Assembly (NCBI RefSeq): GCF_039909015.1
Contig: NZ_CP150919.1
Coordinates: 96,001-160,000, forward strand
Reading direction: 5' to 3'
DNA from: Pseudomonas grandcourensis
GTDB taxonomy: Bacteria > Pseudomonadota > Gammaproteobacteria > Pseudomonadales > Pseudomonadaceae
Length of the DNA stretch: 64,000 nt
Program-made: the position numbers and the translations under genes
Shown: positions 17,480-28,576 of the stretch, piece after piece
How positions within the stretch are numbered: position 1 is the stretch's first letter
How the letters are laid out: the number at the start of each line of letters is the position of its first letter
Notes under the pieces: model-generated
What the model was told of the DNA's origin: nothing
The model's database searches: none
Seen by the model: only the letters and a program-made list of their open reading frames with translations

Positions 17480-18154
17480 TTACTTACGGGAAAAGTGGAC
17501 GACCAATTTGTCGCCAACGGTTTGCAGTACCTGGACCAGTACCAGCAGCAACACCACGGTCACCACCATCACATCGGTCTGGAAACGCTGGTAACCGAAG
17601 CGGATCGCCAGGTCACCCAGACCACCGGCGCCCACGACACCGGCCATCGCCGTGTAGGACACCAGTGTAATGGCTGTCACCGTAATCGCCGCGAAGATGC
17701 CCGGACGAGCCTCCGGCAGCAAGGCATTGGTGATGATCTGTCGCGTGGTCGCGCCCATGGCCTGGGTCGCTTCGATGATGCCGCGATCCACTTCACGCAG
17801 GGCGGTTTCCACCAGGCGGGCGAAGAACGGCGTGGCACCCACCACCAGCGGCGGGATCGCACCGGCGACACCGAGGGACGTGCCGGTGATCAACACGGTG
17901 AACGGGATCATCACGATCAACAGGATGATGAACGGCAGCGAACGCAGGATGTTCACCACCAGCGACAACATCGCGTAGACGCCTTTGGCTTCCAGCAACT
18001 GGCGTGGGCTGCACAGGAACAGCAGCACCCCCAGGGGCAAGCCGAGCAGTACGGTGAACAACAGCGAACCGCCGAGCATCAGCAGGGTATCGCCGGTGGC
18101 CAGCCAGATTTCGAACCAGTCGATATTGGCGAAGAAACTTGTCAGGGCTTCCAT
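17480..18154 (-). CDS. metI: Methionine ABC transporter permease
   Basis: This 224-residue inner-membrane permease has five or six helices and the EAA loop (VDRGIIEATQAMGATTRQIITNALLPEARPG region) that contacts the ATPase. The family end MAGVVGAGGLGDLAIRFGYQRF is present. Its ATG overlaps the metN stop by one base (TAATG), which indicates translational coupling. Confidence 0.94.
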   Translation of the reverse strand: MEALTSFFANIDWFEIWLATGDTLLMLGGSLLFTVLLGLPLGVLLFLCSPRQLLEAKGVYAMLSLVVNILRSLPFIILLIVMIPFTVLITGTSLGVAGAIPPLVVGATPFFARLVETALREVDRGIIEATQAMGATTRQIITNALLPEARPGIFAAITVTAITLVSYTAMAGVVGAGGLGDLAIRFGYQRFQTDVMVVTVVLLLVLVQVLQTVGDKLVVHFSRK

Positions 18155-19161
18155 TAGCGCAGCACCTCCATGTGGACGTCGGCCGCGGTGAAGCGGGCAA
18201 AGGCCGCTTCCATGTCACCGCCGGTCACGGCCAGGGTCAGTTGCCCGTATGGGATGTCTTTGATGCGGTCGATACGACCGGCCAGGATGCTGTAGTCCAC
18301 ACCGGTTTCCCGGGCGACAGTGCCCAGCAGAGGCGCGTAGGTCGCTTCGCCCTGGAAGGTCAGACGCACGATGCGACCTGGTACGTGAGCGAAGTCGTCA
18401 CGCTGTTCGCTTTCGTCGATCTGCTCGTCTTCCTGCACGAAGCGTTTGGTGGTCGGGTGCTTCGGATGCAGGAACACCTCGGCCACCGAGCCTTGCTCGA
18501 CGATCACACCGGCGTCCATCACGGCTACCTGGTCGCAGACCCGGCGGATCACGTCCATCTCGTGGGTGATCAAGACGATGGTCAGTTTCAGCTCGCGATT
18601 GATCTCGGCCAGTAATTGCAACACCGATGCGGTGGTTTGCGGGTCGAGGGCGCTGGTGGCTTCATCGCACAGCAGGATTTTCGGCTTGGTCGCCAGCGCA
18701 CGGGCAATGCCGACACGCTGCTTCTGCCCGCCGGACAATTGCGCCGGGTACTTTTTCGCGTGGTCGGACAACCCGACCCGCGCCAGCAACTCGGCCACGC
18801 GCGCATCGATCTCGCTGCGCGACAATTCGCCGGCCAGGGTCAGCGGCAGCGCTACGTTGTCGGCGACAGTCTTGGAGGCCAGCAGGTTGAAGTGCTGGAA
18901 AATCATCCCGACCTGCTGACGGAAGCGGCGCAGGCCGTTGGCGTCGAGAGCGGTGACTTCTTCACCATCGACGATGATCTTGCCGCCGCTGGCGTTTTCC
19001 AGGCGATTGATCAGACGCAGCAGGGTACTTTTTCCTGCACCGGAATGACCGATCAAGCCGTAAACCTGCCCGTTCTCAATCGTCAGACTGGTCGGATGCA
19101 GGGCGGGGATTTCCTTACCGGCGACGCGGTAGGTTTTATGGACGTTTTGAAACTCGATCAC
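18154..19161 (-). CDS. metN: Methionine ABC transporter ATP-binding protein
   Basis: This 335-residue ATPase has Walker [10 protein letters not shown], signature LSGGQKQR, Walker [13 protein letters not shown] and the switch His in LITHEMD. The C-terminal 90 residues form the ACT-like NIL domain that senses methionine (trans-inhibition). It is the first gene of the operon. In PAO1 the equivalent set next to znuB is PA5503-PA5505 (from memory). Confidence 0.95.
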   Translation of the reverse strand: MIEFQNVHKTYRVAGKEIPALHPTSLTIENGQVYGLIGHSGAGKSTLLRLINRLENASGGKIIVDGEEVTALDANGLRRFRQQVGMIFQHFNLLASKTVADNVALPLTLAGELSRSEIDARVAELLARVGLSDHAKKYPAQLSGGQKQRVGIARALATKPKILLCDEATSALDPQTTASVLQLLAEINRELKLTIVLITHEMDVIRRVCDQVAVMDAGVIVEQGSVAEVFLHPKHPTTKRFVQEDEQIDESEQRDDFAHVPGRIVRLTFQGEATYAPLLGTVARETGVDYSILAGRIDRIKDIPYGQLTLAVTGGDMEAAFARFTAADVHMEVLR

Positions 19162-19400
19162 GTAGCGAACCTTGTGGGGCGCGTTAGAAAAGGATCAGCG
19201 GTTAGCCGGGCGCGCATTTTAGCCTGTCCGTATAGAGGTTCTTAGCATTTATTTCGCATTGGTCCTGTCATTTGGCAATAACGCGATCAAAGGTCAGGAA
19301 AAAGGAACGGCTAAAGAAGCTGGCCCAACTTCGAAGGCAATTTCGACCTGAAATTGTTTTTGCCAGAAAGGACGCCGTCGCGAGCAGACTCGCGATGCTT

Positions 19401-20117
19401 TTAAGATTTGCGAGGCGTCAGAACCATCTGCGCCGGAACGCTGCGCAAAATCTGCCGTTCCAGCGTCAGATCAAACTCGGGATCGAGTTTCTTCACTCGT
19501 TTGGTCAGCAAATTAGCCAGCCAAGGGTAATCGTTGGTGCGCGGAGCCTGAATGCTTACGTCGCACTGAAAATTCACCACATCGGCGGCGATGGCATCCA
19601 GTTGGCGACGCAGTTTGCCCATATCGTTGATATTCAGTGCGACCGTGGTGCTTTCAGCCGTCAGGTCGATAACCTTGGCTTTTGGCTTGGCTTCGGCAGC
19701 CTTGAGGGCGGCTTCGGCTTTTTCCAGCTCGGCCTTGCGTGCCTGGGCAATCGAGCCGTTGACGCCGCCAGTCAGTGCCGGAGCCTTGGGCATCAATGCG
19801 CGGGCACGGCTCAAGGCGGTCGCGGCGGCATCCACGTCACCCTTTTGCAGCACGATCTGGCTGCGGCGCAGATAGGCTTCGGCCAGTTGCCGCTGGTATT
19901 GCTCAAGAGAAGCATCGTTGGGCGATTCGGCCTGCAAGGCTGCCAATTGGTCTTCGGCGGTGGCCAGTTCATCGCTGGCGATGTTTTGCTCCAGCTGCAC
20001 GATAGCCGTGGCCCGTGCATCGGCGGCCTTGGTGGCTTCCGATGGCGTGCTTTGGCAGGCGCCCAGCAGCAAAGAAAATGCGACAAGGAGCAGATAACGG
20101 GAGGCGAACGACTTCAT
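19401..20117 (-). CDS. Lipoprotein with coiled-coil/TPR-like region (PA5502-like)
   Basis: This 238-residue protein has a clear lipobox (LLLGACQS, Cys19) and so is probably anchored in the envelope. Residues 25-150 are alanine-rich helical repeats (DARATAIVQLEQNIASDELATAEDQLAALQAES and similar) like TPR or coiled-coil. The C-terminal part (about 150-238) is a mixed domain of unknown function. It lies between metN and znuB, as in PAO1. No role in zinc or methionine transport can be claimed from the sequence. Confidence 0.78.
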   Translation of the reverse strand: MKSFASRYLLLVAFSLLLGACQSTPSEATKAADARATAIVQLEQNIASDELATAEDQLAALQAESPNDASLEQYQRQLAEAYLRRSQIVLQKGDVDAAATALSRARALMPKAPALTGGVNGSIAQARKAELEKAEAALKAAEAKPKAKVIDLTAESTTVALNINDMGKLRRQLDAIAADVVNFQCDVSIQAPRTNDYPWLANLLTKRVKKLDPEFDLTLERQILRSVPAQMVLTPRKS

Positions 20118-20154
20118 TCCTGCGACTCTCTATTTGCGCAAAAAACGAGCAAGT

Positions 20155-20935
20155 CTACACCCCTCGACGGGGCAGAACAAAACTCAGCAGAAACAGCGCG
20201 GCGGCCGTCACCACAATCGACGGGCCAGCCGGGGTGTCCTTGAACCAGGACAGCGCCAGCCCGCCACACACGGCGAGTATGCCCAGCAGGCTCGCGCCCA
20301 GTGCCATCTGCTCTGGTGAGCGGGCGTGACGTTGTGCCGCAGCCGCCGGGATGATCAGCAACGAGGTGATCAGCAATACCCCGACGATTTTCATCGCCAC
20401 GGCGATCACTACGGCGATCAACAGCATCAAGGCCAGGCGCAATCCCGCCACCGGCAGGCCTTCGACCCTCGCCAGTTCTTCATGCACCGTGATCGCCAGC
20501 AGTGGGCGCCACAACGCAACCAGCAAGAGCAGTACCGCAGCGCTGCCGCCAAGGATCCAGGCAAGATCGGTCGGACTGATCGCCAGCAGGTCGCCGAACA
20601 GATAGGCCATCAGGTCGATACGCACTTCGTGCATGAAGCTTAGTACCACCAGGCCCAGAGAGAGCGTGCTGGGTGCGAGAATTCCCAAAAGTGTGTCGGA
20701 TGCCAGTGGCTGGCGTTGTTGCAAGGTCACCAGCATCACCGCCAACAGCAAGCAGCCAACGGTGACGGCAACGGTCGGGCTGACATCCAGCAGGAAGCCC
20801 AGGGCCACGCCGAGCAATGCCGCGTGGGACAGGGTGTCGCCGAAATAGGCCATGCGCCGCCAGACCACAAAAGACCCCAGCGGGCCTGCGACGACGGCCA
20901 GGGCCAGGCCTGCAAGCAGGGCGTAGAGCAGAAAA

Positions 20936-20943
<8 letters not shown>
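20155..20943 (-). CDS. znuB: Zinc ABC transporter permease
   Basis: This 262-residue membrane protein of the ABC-3 metal permease family has about eight helices and the motifs [11 protein letters not shown] and [17 protein letters not shown] start at the ATG at 20941-20943 ([12 protein letters not shown]), which overlaps the end of znuC by eight bases. The longer frame would run deep into znuC. Confidence 0.94.
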
Positions 20944-21720
<777 letters not shown>

Positions 21721-21721
<1 letters not shown>

Positions 21722-22203
21722 CAAGCCCCCTGGCAACCCGAGCAGAGACCGACCACTTCGACGGTCTGGCCTTCGACGACAAACCCGACATCCCTGGCGC
21801 TGGCGATGATCGCGTCGCTGATGGATTTTTGCTCAAGTTCGATCGCTGCGTGGCACGCACGGCAAATCAGGAACTGACCCTGGTGGGCATGTTCCGGGTG
21901 ATTGCAGCCGATGAAGGCGTTGAGCGAGGAAATCCGATGGACCAGGCCGTTTTCCAGCAGGAAATCCAGCGCGCGGTACACCGTTGGCGGCGCGGCGCGG
22001 CGACCGTCCTGCTCGCTGAGTACCGCGAGAATGTCGTAGGCACCCAGGGGCTTGTGGCTTTGCCACACCAGTTCCAGCACTCGCCGGCGCAACGCGGTCA
22101 GGCGCAGGCCTTGACGTGCGCACAGGGTATCGGCCTCGGACAAAGCGCTGTGAACGCAATGTGAGTGGTCGTGGGGACGGCTGGCGATCGGTGTTTTTAG
22201 CAT
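21721..22203 (-). CDS. zur: Zinc uptake regulator, Fur family
   Basis: This 160-residue repressor of zinc uptake has an N-terminal winged helix (residues 20-90) and a dimer domain with metal-binding Cys pairs (FLICRAC and GLCSGC), as in Zur, and His-rich segments. It heads the zur-znuC-znuB operon, divergent from znuA. The intergenic gap of 57 bases must hold promoters in both directions. It corresponds to PA5499 (np20). Confidence 0.95.
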
Positions 22204-22226
22204 GAGCGGCGACGACGATTGTGAGA

Positions 22227-22244
22227 GACGTTATTATGTTACCC
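22227..22244. promoter_or_regulatory. Candidate Zur operator
   Basis: GTTATTATGTTAC at 22230-22242 resembles the AT-rich GTTAT-n4-TAAC type Zur box with one mismatch in the right half. It lies in the only spacer between the divergent zur-znuCB and znuA genes. Position and composition support it, but the symmetry is imperfect. Confidence 0.55.
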
Positions 22245-22260
22245 GTTCTCGCCTCTTCGA

Positions 22261-23190
22261 GTGGTCATCGTGTCCCGACTTTTTTCTGTTTTTGTCGCAT
22301 TTATCGCAAGTTTTCTGCTGATCGGTTCGGCGCAGGCCGAGGTCAAGGTTCTTACCAGCATCAAGCCTCTGCAGTTGATCGCCGCAGCAGTGCAGGATGG
22401 CGTGGCGATCCCCGAGGTTTTGCTGCCGCCGGGCGCCTCACCACATAACTATGCGTTGCGCCCTTCCGACGTGCGCAAGGTGCAATCGGTAGACCTCCTG
22501 TACTGGATCGGCCCGGACATGGAAGGCTTCCTGCCACGGGTGCTCAATGGTCGTACGTTGCCCAACGTCGCCGTGCAGGATTTGCCGGGCATGAAACTGC
22601 GCCGCTTTGCCGAAGATAGCCACTCCCATGCCGAAGAAGCTGACGAACACGACCACGATCACCGTCCGGGCAGCCTCGATGCGCACCTGTGGCTGTCGCC
22701 GGTCAACGCCCGGGTCATCGCCACGAAAATGGCGGCGGACCTGAGTGCCGCCGATCCTGACAATGCCACGCGCTATCAGAGCAATCTGAAAGCCTTCGAC
22801 GAGCGCCTCGATGCGTTGGATGCGCGCCTGAAGAAACGCCTGGCCGATGTTCAGGGCAAGCCCTACTTCGTGTTCCACGAAGCTTTCGACTACTTCGAAG
22901 ACGCCTACGGCCTCAAGCATGTGGGTGTGTTCAGCGTCGCGGCCGAAGTGCAACCCGGTGCCCAGCATGTCGCAGCGATGCGCGCGCGGTTGCAGGAAGT
23001 CGGCAAGACCTGCGTGTTCAGCGAACCACCGCTGCGGCCGCGCCTGGCGGAAACCCTGGTGGCGGGTTTGCCGGTGAAGCTGGCTGAACTGGATGCGCTG
23101 GGCGGGTACACGCCGGCGACTGCCCAGGGCTATGAGCAGGTGTTGGAGAAATTGGGGAATGATCTGGCGGGGTGTCTGGAGTCGTTGTAA
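22261..23190 (+). CDS. znuA: Zinc ABC transporter substrate-binding protein
   Basis: This protein of up to 309 residues is the periplasmic zinc-binding component of ZnuABC. It has a signal peptide (RLFSVFVAFIASFLLIGSAQA), a first His ligand region (GASPHNYALRPSD), a His/Asp/Glu-rich loop (HSHAEEADEHDHDH) and the following DAHLWLSP. Only GTG starts are available, and GTG at 22270 (VSRLFSVF) is as good as 22261. It is divergent from zur. Confidence 0.93.
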   Translation: MVIVSRLFSVFVAFIASFLLIGSAQAEVKVLTSIKPLQLIAAAVQDGVAIPEVLLPPGASPHNYALRPSDVRKVQSVDLLYWIGPDMEGFLPRVLNGRTLPNVAVQDLPGMKLRRFAEDSHSHAEEADEHDHDHRPGSLDAHLWLSPVNARVIATKMAADLSAADPDNATRYQSNLKAFDERLDALDARLKKRLADVQGKPYFVFHEAFDYFEDAYGLKHVGVFSVAAEVQPGAQHVAAMRARLQEVGKTCVFSEPPLRPRLAETLVAGLPVKLAELDALGGYTPATAQGYEQVLEKLGNDLAGCLESL

Positions 23191-23202
23191 CCGACGCCAG
23201 AC

Positions 23203-23230
23203 CCTGTGGGAGCAAGCTCGCTCCCACAGG
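23203..23230. repeat. REP palindrome between znuA and thrB
   Basis: CCTGTGGGAGC / GCTCCCACAGG has eleven-base perfect arms and lies between the convergent znuA and thrB genes. It may act as a terminator. Confidence 0.8.
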
Positions 23231-23239
23231 TCAAAGCCT

Positions 23240-24190
23240 TTAAAGGGCGAAAGGCAACGGTGTATTGACCGTCTGCCGCTGCGCCAGGCGCAACTGGAAC
23301 TCCATCGGATCGTGAATCAACACGTCCTGCCCGGCGAACGACTCCGCTGCGATCAGGCGTGACAACCAGAACCGTACGCACGCCACCCGCAGCATGGTCG
23401 GCCACAACTCGGCTTCGGCCGCTGTGAACGGTCGCAAGGCTGCGTAAGCGCCGAGCAAGGCCCGCGCACGCGGTCCATCGATCACGCCATCGTCGTCCGA
23501 GCACCAGTCGTTCAAGGCAATCGCCACGTCGTAGAGCATCGGCCCGGAACAGGCGTTGTAGAAATCGATCAGCCCGGTCAGGTGCGTGCCTTCGAACATC
23601 GCGTTGTCGCGGAACAGGTCGGCGTGAATGTTTGCCCGTGGCAGTGCCAGGATTTTTTCTTTTTGCCGGGTGATTTCTTCCAGTGCCCGCTGCAGCAGGT
23701 CTTTCTGTTCGGTACCGAGGTGCGACAAAAACTGCGTGCCCTCTTCCAGCATCCAGTCCAGGCCGCGATCGGTTTTGCGCTTGATCATGTTGGCCTGGGT
23801 CGCCAGGTGCAGATGGCCGAGCAACTCTCCCACCTGCGCGCAATGTTGCGCGTTGGCTTGCTTGATATGCTTCCCGGCCAGGCGTGGTTGCAGCAGCGCA
23901 GGTTTGCCCGCCAGTTCGCGCAAAGCCACGCCGTCGGTGGTGCGCAAGGCGTAAGGCACCGGTAGGTCGGCACCGTGCAGCACGTCGAGCAGTTCGATGA
24001 AGAACGGCATTTCCTGAACCGGACCACGCTCGATCAGGGTCAGGACAAATTCGCCCTGCTCCAGGCTGATAAAGAAATTGGTGTTTTCGCTACCGGCGGC
24101 AATCCCCTGGAAATCAAGCAGGCGGCCGAGGCCATAAGGGGCGAGAAAAGCTTCCAGCTCGGGCCGAGCCAGGGGGGTGAACACAGACAT
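23240..24190 (-). CDS. thrB: Homoserine kinase (ThrB, aminoglycoside phosphotransferase fold)
   Basis: This 316-residue enzyme phosphorylates homoserine in threonine synthesis. It is the choline-kinase-like form found in Pseudomonas and rhizobia, not the GHMP form. Visible motifs are GSENTNFFISLEQGEFVLTL (nucleotide loop and Lys/Glu region), the catalytic loop ANIHADLFRDN and the metal-binding GLIDFYNACSGP. It corresponds to PA5495. A DUF2782 gene lies upstream on the same strand. Confidence 0.93.
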   Translation of the reverse strand: MSVFTPLARPELEAFLAPYGLGRLLDFQGIAAGSENTNFFISLEQGEFVLTLIERGPVQEMPFFIELLDVLHGADLPVPYALRTTDGVALRELAGKPALLQPRLAGKHIKQANAQHCAQVGELLGHLHLATQANMIKRKTDRGLDWMLEEGTQFLSHLGTEQKDLLQRALEEITRQKEKILALPRANIHADLFRDNAMFEGTHLTGLIDFYNACSGPMLYDVAIALNDWCSDDDGVIDGPRARALLGAYAALRPFTAAEAELWPTMLRVACVRFWLSRLIAAESFAGQDVLIHDPMEFQLRLAQRQTVNTPLPFAL

Positions 24191-24247
24191 GTTTTAACTG
24201 CCAGTACGGGCGCGGGCATTGGGCCAGCGCCGATTGAAATTAAGAAA

Positions 24248-24538
24248 CTACTTCCACTCAAAGATCTTCCACGACGGAATCAGCATATCCGGCTGATCCG
24301 AACGAATGAAGTTTGCATCGGTACCGTCCGCACGCACCAGAAAGTACGGCTTGCCGCCTTTTGGTGTGACTTTGATCGCATACAGGAAGCCGTTTTGACG
24401 GTATTCCTGAATGACCTTGTCCCCTTCCGTGTGGATCGTAACCTCCGGCTCCTGTTTCGAAACATCGTCCGCCGCCATGACGGCCAGTGGTGCGATTGCA
24501 AACAAGCCAGCCAGCAACAGGCGATTTAGTGTGCGCAT
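24248..24538 (-). CDS. DUF2782 periplasmic protein
   Basis: This 96-residue protein has a signal peptide (RLLLAGLFAIAPLAVMA) followed by a small beta-rich domain. YFLVRADGTDANFIRSDQPDMLIPSWKIFEW is characteristic of the DUF2782 family. It lies 57 bases upstream of thrB on the same strand and divergent from polA (PA5494 position). The function is unknown. Confidence 0.85.
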   Translation of the reverse strand: MRTLNRLLLAGLFAIAPLAVMAADDVSKQEPEVTIHTEGDKVIQEYRQNGFLYAIKVTPKGGKPYFLVRADGTDANFIRSDQPDMLIPSWKIFEWK

Positions 24539-24612
24539 GATAACCTTGTCCCTTTGTCGTCAACGGTCCCGCTATTCTAGCGCCGGACCCGCCGAAAAGG
24601 TTGATCCTGCTC

Positions 24613-27417
24613 ATGAGCCAAGCCCCCCTCGTCCTGGTGGACGGTTCTTCTTACCTGTACCGCGCCTTTCACGCGTTGCCACCGCTGACCACGTCCAAAG
24701 GCCTGCCGACCGGCGCGGTCAAGGGCGTGCTGAACATGCTCAAGAGCCTGCGCAAGCAATATCCGGATAGTCCGTTCGCCGTGGTGTTCGACGCCAAGGG
24801 TGGGACTTTTCGCGATGACATGTACGCCGAATACAAGGCCAACCGTCCGAGCATGCCCGACGATATGCGCGTGCAGATCGAGCCGCTGCACCAGAGCGTG
24901 ATCGCCCTGGGCTTCCCGCTGCTGTGCGTCGAAGGCGTCGAGGCCGATGACGTGATCGGCACCCTGGCCCGCAGCAGCGCGGCGGCGGATCGTCCGGTGG
25001 TCATCTCCACCGGTGACAAGGACATGGCGCAACTGGTCGACGGTCACATTACCTTGGTCAACACCATGACCGGTAGCAGCATGGACGTGGAGGGCGTGAA
25101 GGAGAAATTCGGCGTCGCTCCGGAGCAGATCATCGATTATCTGGCGCTCATGGGCGATACTTCCGACAACATTCCGGGTGTCCCGGGTATCGGTCCGAAG
25201 ACGGCTTCCGGCCTGCTGGTCGGTGTGAACGGTGGCCTGACCGAGCTCTATGCGCAGCTCGACATCGTGCCGACCCTGCCGATTCGCGGCGCCAAGACCC
25301 TGCCGGCCAAGCTCGAAGAGCACAAGGAAATGGCTTTCCTTTCCTATCAGCTGGCGACCATCAAGATCGACGTGCCGCTGGACGTTGGGCTCGACGACTT
25401 GCAAATGGGGCCTGAAGATCCGGCCAAACTCTACGAGCTGTACACCCTGCTGGAGTTCAAGAGCTGGCTGAACGACCTTGATCGCGATGCCAAACGCCTG
25501 GAACTGAGCGCTGCCGCCGAGCCTGCACCGGCCGCCGACCTGTTCAGCGAGCCAGAGGCCGAAGCACCGGCCGCCGCGGCTGAAGCTGCCTATGAAACCA
25601 TCCTCGATCAAGCGCGTTTCGATGCCTGGCTGGAAAAACTGAACAACGCCAAGCTGTTTGCCTTCGACACCGAAACCACCGGCATCGATGCGCAGCAGGC
25701 GCAACTGGTGGGTCTGTCGTTCGCGGTTCAGGCCAACGAAGCGGCCTACATCCCATTGACCCATTCCTACATCGGCGTGCCGCAACAACTGGACCGCGAC
25801 ACGGTCCTGCGCGCACTCAAGCCGATTCTGGAAGACCCGAGCAAGCTCAAGGTCGGCCAGCACGCCAAGTTCGACATGAACATCCTGGCCAACTGCGCCA
25901 TCGGCGGTGATCAGGGCAACGGCATTACCGTGCGTGGCATCGCCTTCGACACCATGCTTGAGTCCTACGTACTGAACTCCACGGCCACGCGCCATGACAT
26001 GGACAGCCTGGCGCAGAAGTATCTGGACCACACCACGGTGAGTTTCCAGGACATCGCCGGCAAAGGCGTGAAGCAGCTGACGTTCGATCAGATCGCCCTG
26101 GAGCAGGCCGGGCCATACGCCGCCGAAGATGCGGATATCACCTTGCGCCTGCACCAGACCCTGTTCGAAAAGCTCTCGGCCATTCCAAGCCTGGCCAGCG
26201 TGCTGACCGACATCGAAATCCCGTTGGTGCCGGTATTGGCGCGTATCGAGCGCCAGGGCGCATTCGTCGACGCCGCCTTGCTGGGCGTGCAAAGCATCGA
26301 ACTGGGCGACAAGATGGTGGCGCTGGAGCGTGAAGCCTTCGAGATTGCCGGCGAGGAATTCAACCTCGGTTCGCCCAAGCAACTCGGCGTGATCCTTTAC
26401 GAGAAGCTCGGCCTGCCGGTATTGAAGAAAACCGCCAAGGGCCAGCCCTCCACCGCCGAAGAAGTGCTGGCCAAACTGGCAGAAGACGACTATCGATTGC
26501 CCAAAGTGCTCATGGAATACCGCTCCATGAGCAAGCTGAAAAGCACCTACACCGACCGTCTGCCGGAACAGATCAACCCGCGTACCGGGCGGATCCATAC
26601 CTCGTATCACCAGGCGGTGGCGTCCACCGGGCGGCTGTCCTCCAGCGATCCGAACCTGCAGAACATCCCGGTGCGCACCGCCGAAGGGCGTCGCATCCGC
26701 CAGGCGTTCGTAGCCCCGGCCGGTTACAAGCTGTTGGCGGCGGACTATTCGCAGATCGAACTGCGGATCATGGCGCACCTGTCCCGGGATGAAGGGCTGA
26801 TGAACGCCTTCCGCCACAATCTGGACGTACACACTGCGACCGCCGCCGAAGTGTTCAAGGTCGAACTGGCCGACGTGACCTCCAACCAGCGCCGCAGCGC
26901 CAAGGCGATCAACTTCGGCCTGATCTACGGCATGGGCGCGCAAAAGCTCGGCAAGGACATCGGCGTCGACACCAAGACCGCCAAGGCCTACATCGATACC
27001 TACTTCGCCCGGTACCCCGGTGTTCGCCAGTACATGGACCGCACGCGTGCCCAGGCCGCCGAGCAAGGTTATGTCGAGACGTTCTTCGGCCGTCGCCTGT
27101 ACCTGCCGGACATCAACTCCAACAAACCGCAAGAGCGCGCCGCCGCCGAACGCACAGCGATCAACGCACCGATGCAAGGTACTGCCGCGGACATCATCAA
27201 GAAAGCCATGGTCGCGGTGGATAACTGGCTGACCGCGTCGGGCCTCGACGCCAAAGTCATCTTGCAGGTGCACGATGAACTGGTGCTCGAGGTGCGCGAA
27301 GACCTGGTCGACCAGGTTCGCGATGAAATTCGCGTGCACATGAGCGACGCGGCGAAACTGGATGTGCCGTTGCTGGTCGAAGTGGGTGTCGGGAATAACT
27401 GGGATGAGGCTCACTGA
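24613..27417 (+). CDS. polA: DNA polymerase I
   Basis: This 934-residue repair and Okazaki-fragment polymerase has three domains. The 5'-3' exonuclease is residues 1-300 ([45 protein letters not shown]). The 3'-5' exonuclease is about 330-520, with the intact DxE motif FAFDTETTG. The polymerase is 530-934, with motif [15 protein letters not shown], motif [17 protein letters not shown] and motif [12 protein letters not shown] prefer the ATG at 24613 over the upstream TTG. It is monocistronic, with the ErsA-like RNA downstream, as spf follows polA in E. coli. Confidence 0.98.
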   Translation: MSQAPLVLVDGSSYLYRAFHALPPLTTSKGLPTGAVKGVLNMLKSLRKQYPDSPFAVVFDAKGGTFRDDMYAEYKANRPSMPDDMRVQIEPLHQSVIALGFPLLCVEGVEADDVIGTLARSSAAADRPVVISTGDKDMAQLVDGHITLVNTMTGSSMDVEGVKEKFGVAPEQIIDYLALMGDTSDNIPGVPGIGPKTASGLLVGVNGGLTELYAQLDIVPTLPIRGAKTLPAKLEEHKEMAFLSYQLATIKIDVPLDVGLDDLQMGPEDPAKLYELYTLLEFKSWLNDLDRDAKRLELSAAAEPAPAADLFSEPEAEAPAAAAEAAYETILDQARFDAWLEKLNNAKLFAFDTETTGIDAQQAQLVGLSFAVQANEAAYIPLTHSYIGVPQQLDRDTVLRALKPILEDPSKLKVGQHAKFDMNILANCAIGGDQGNGITVRGIAFDTMLESYVLNSTATRHDMDSLAQKYLDHTTVSFQDIAGKGVKQLTFDQIALEQAGPYAAEDADITLRLHQTLFEKLSAIPSLASVLTDIEIPLVPVLARIERQGAFVDAALLGVQSIELGDKMVALEREAFEIAGEEFNLGSPKQLGVILYEKLGLPVLKKTAKGQPSTAEEVLAKLAEDDYRLPKVLMEYRSMSKLKSTYTDRLPEQINPRTGRIHTSYHQAVASTGRLSSSDPNLQNIPVRTAEGRRIRQAFVAPAGYKLLAADYSQIELRIMAHLSRDEGLMNAFRHNLDVHTATAAEVFKVELADVTSNQRRSAKAINFGLIYGMGAQKLGKDIGVDTKTAKAYIDTYFARYPGVRQYMDRTRAQAAEQGYVETFFGRRLYLPDINSNKPQERAAAERTAINAPMQGTAADIIKKAMVAVDNWLTASGLDAKVILQVHDELVLEVREDLVDQVRDEIRVHMSDAAKLDVPLLVEVGVGNNWDEAH

Positions 27418-27562
27418 GCCCCCTGAAAAGACCTTTTCTGCTGCGGCATAGTGCCGCGGCAGAAGGGCGCAAAAAAAGCTTAGTCCGCAGGGCTATCAGA
27501 GTTATTTCAAAGCTATTTGAAAAAAATCTGAACTAATCTTGCACACGACCACTCAGAGTTAC
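27418..27562 (+). promoter_or_regulatory. polA 3' region and AlgU-type promoter of the ErsA-like RNA
   Basis: An imperfect hairpin at 27436-27463 (CTGCTGCGGCA tag TGCCGCGGCAG) follows polA but is not followed by a T run. GAACTA at 27530-27535 and TCAGAG at 27553-27558, spaced by 17 bases, resemble the AlgU/RpoE -35 GAACTT and -10 TCTGA. They place a start near 27564. Confidence 0.6.
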
Positions 27563-27696
27563 TGAATGGCTGGTGAAGCCCTTCGATGCTCCTATGTTGT
27601 GTTAAGTGTTGGCAGATATCTGGACCCCGCCCTAGCGGTCTAGAGCTTGAACCCCGGAACTTCTCCCTCCCCATATGAAGCCCGGGGTTTTTTTTG
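27563..27696 (+). ncRNA. ersA: ErsA-like small RNA
   Basis: This region between polA and engB is where P. aeruginosa carries ErsA, an envelope-stress sRNA transcribed by AlgU (sigma-22) that acts on algC and oprD mRNAs (known from PAO1, recalled). Here an AlgU-like promoter precedes a transcript of about 133 bases, close to the known length. It ends in a terminator with stem CCCCGG/CCGGGG and eight T residues. The terminator loop is a long unpaired CU-rich stretch (CTTCTCCCTCCCC), suited to pairing with ribosome binding sites. The 5' end is inferred from the promoter. Confidence 0.78.
27651..27696 (+). terminator. Terminator of the ErsA-like RNA
   Basis: ACCCCGG pairs with CCGGGGT across a 24-base loop and is followed by eight T residues in all. 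Confidence 0.8.
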
Positions 27697-27740
27697 CCCG
27701 GAGAAAACTGCCTGGGTGCACCGCAGGCAGTTTTCGGCAC

Positions 27741-28385
27741 TTACTGAGCTTCTGCTTCGGCACCCTTGTCCGCCAGCTCCATCCAGCCAGCCAGTACGGT
27801 GTAGGCATCTTCCAGGCCCATGCGTTTGGGGGCCGAAAACAGCTGGATTGTCACCAGATCGCCCCAGCCCTTGCGGATTTCCGCCTGAACCTTGAGCAGC
27901 GTGTTCTTGGCCGCGCCATAGGTCAGCTTGTCCGCTTTGGTCAGCAGGATGTGCATCGGCATGCCGGCAGCAACGGCCCAGTCGAGCATCAGCAGGTCGA
28001 AATCGGTCATCGGATGGCGGATGTCCATCATCAGGATCAGACCTTTCAAACTCTCGCGACCACCCAGATAAGCCTCCAGGTGACGCTGCCAGTGTTGCTT
28101 GAGCGGGATCGGTACTTTTGCATAACCGTAGCCCGGCAGGTCGACCAGACGGCGTTCATCGTCTAGCTTGAAGAAATTCAACAGTTGCGTGCGCCCCGGG
28201 GTTTTCGAGGTGCGCGCCAGGCTGGCGTGGGTCAGGGTGTTCAAGGCACTCGACTTGCCGGCGTTGGAACGCCCGGCGAAGGCGACTTCGAAGCCCTCGT
28301 CATCCGGACATTGGTCGACTTTGGCGGCGCTGAGCATGAAGGTGGACTGTTGGCACAGACCGAGGATGGGATTCTTGAGTTGCAT
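27741..28385 (-). CDS. engB: Ribosome biogenesis GTP-binding protein YihA/YsxC
   Basis: This 214-residue essential GTPase assists large-subunit assembly. G1 is GRSNAGKSS, the switch contains [12 protein letters not shown]3 is DLPGYG and G4 is LLTKADKL. I start at the ATG at 28383-28385 ([10 protein letters not shown]), because the longer frame adds 42 residues not seen in the family. It is convergent with the ErsA-like RNA and divergent from the cytochrome genes. Confidence 0.93.
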   Translation of the reverse strand: MQLKNPILGLCQQSTFMLSAAKVDQCPDDEGFEVAFAGRSNAGKSSALNTLTHASLARTSKTPGRTQLLNFFKLDDERRLVDLPGYGYAKVPIPLKQHWQRHLEAYLGGRESLKGLILMMDIRHPMTDFDLLMLDWAVAAGMPMHILLTKADKLTYGAAKNTLLKVQAEIRKGWGDLVTIQLFSAPKRMGLEDAYTVLAGWMELADKGAEAEAQ

Positions 28386-28576
28386 GGGATTTCCGATGTG
28401 GGCGGCGCCAGGAATGGGTGCGGCAAGCAGTGTCGCTTCCGTTTCAGTGACGCCAGTATATAATGCCGCAGATTTTGTGTGCGCTTTGTCCCAGCGAAGG
28501 ATGAAGTTCACGAGAGCGACAGACCTTGATTGCGCACTAGAACGCAGCTCGCTCTCAACCCTGAAAAGGTCGTTTT

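Noticed and set aside
24577..27414. 945-codon open frame antisense to polA
   Set aside because: It is a mirror of polA codon bias in GC-rich DNA. It has no family motifs, and the polA domains are intact on the other strand.
27434..27464. Hairpin after polA as a rho-independent terminator
   Set aside because: The stem has an internal mismatch and there is no T run directly after it.
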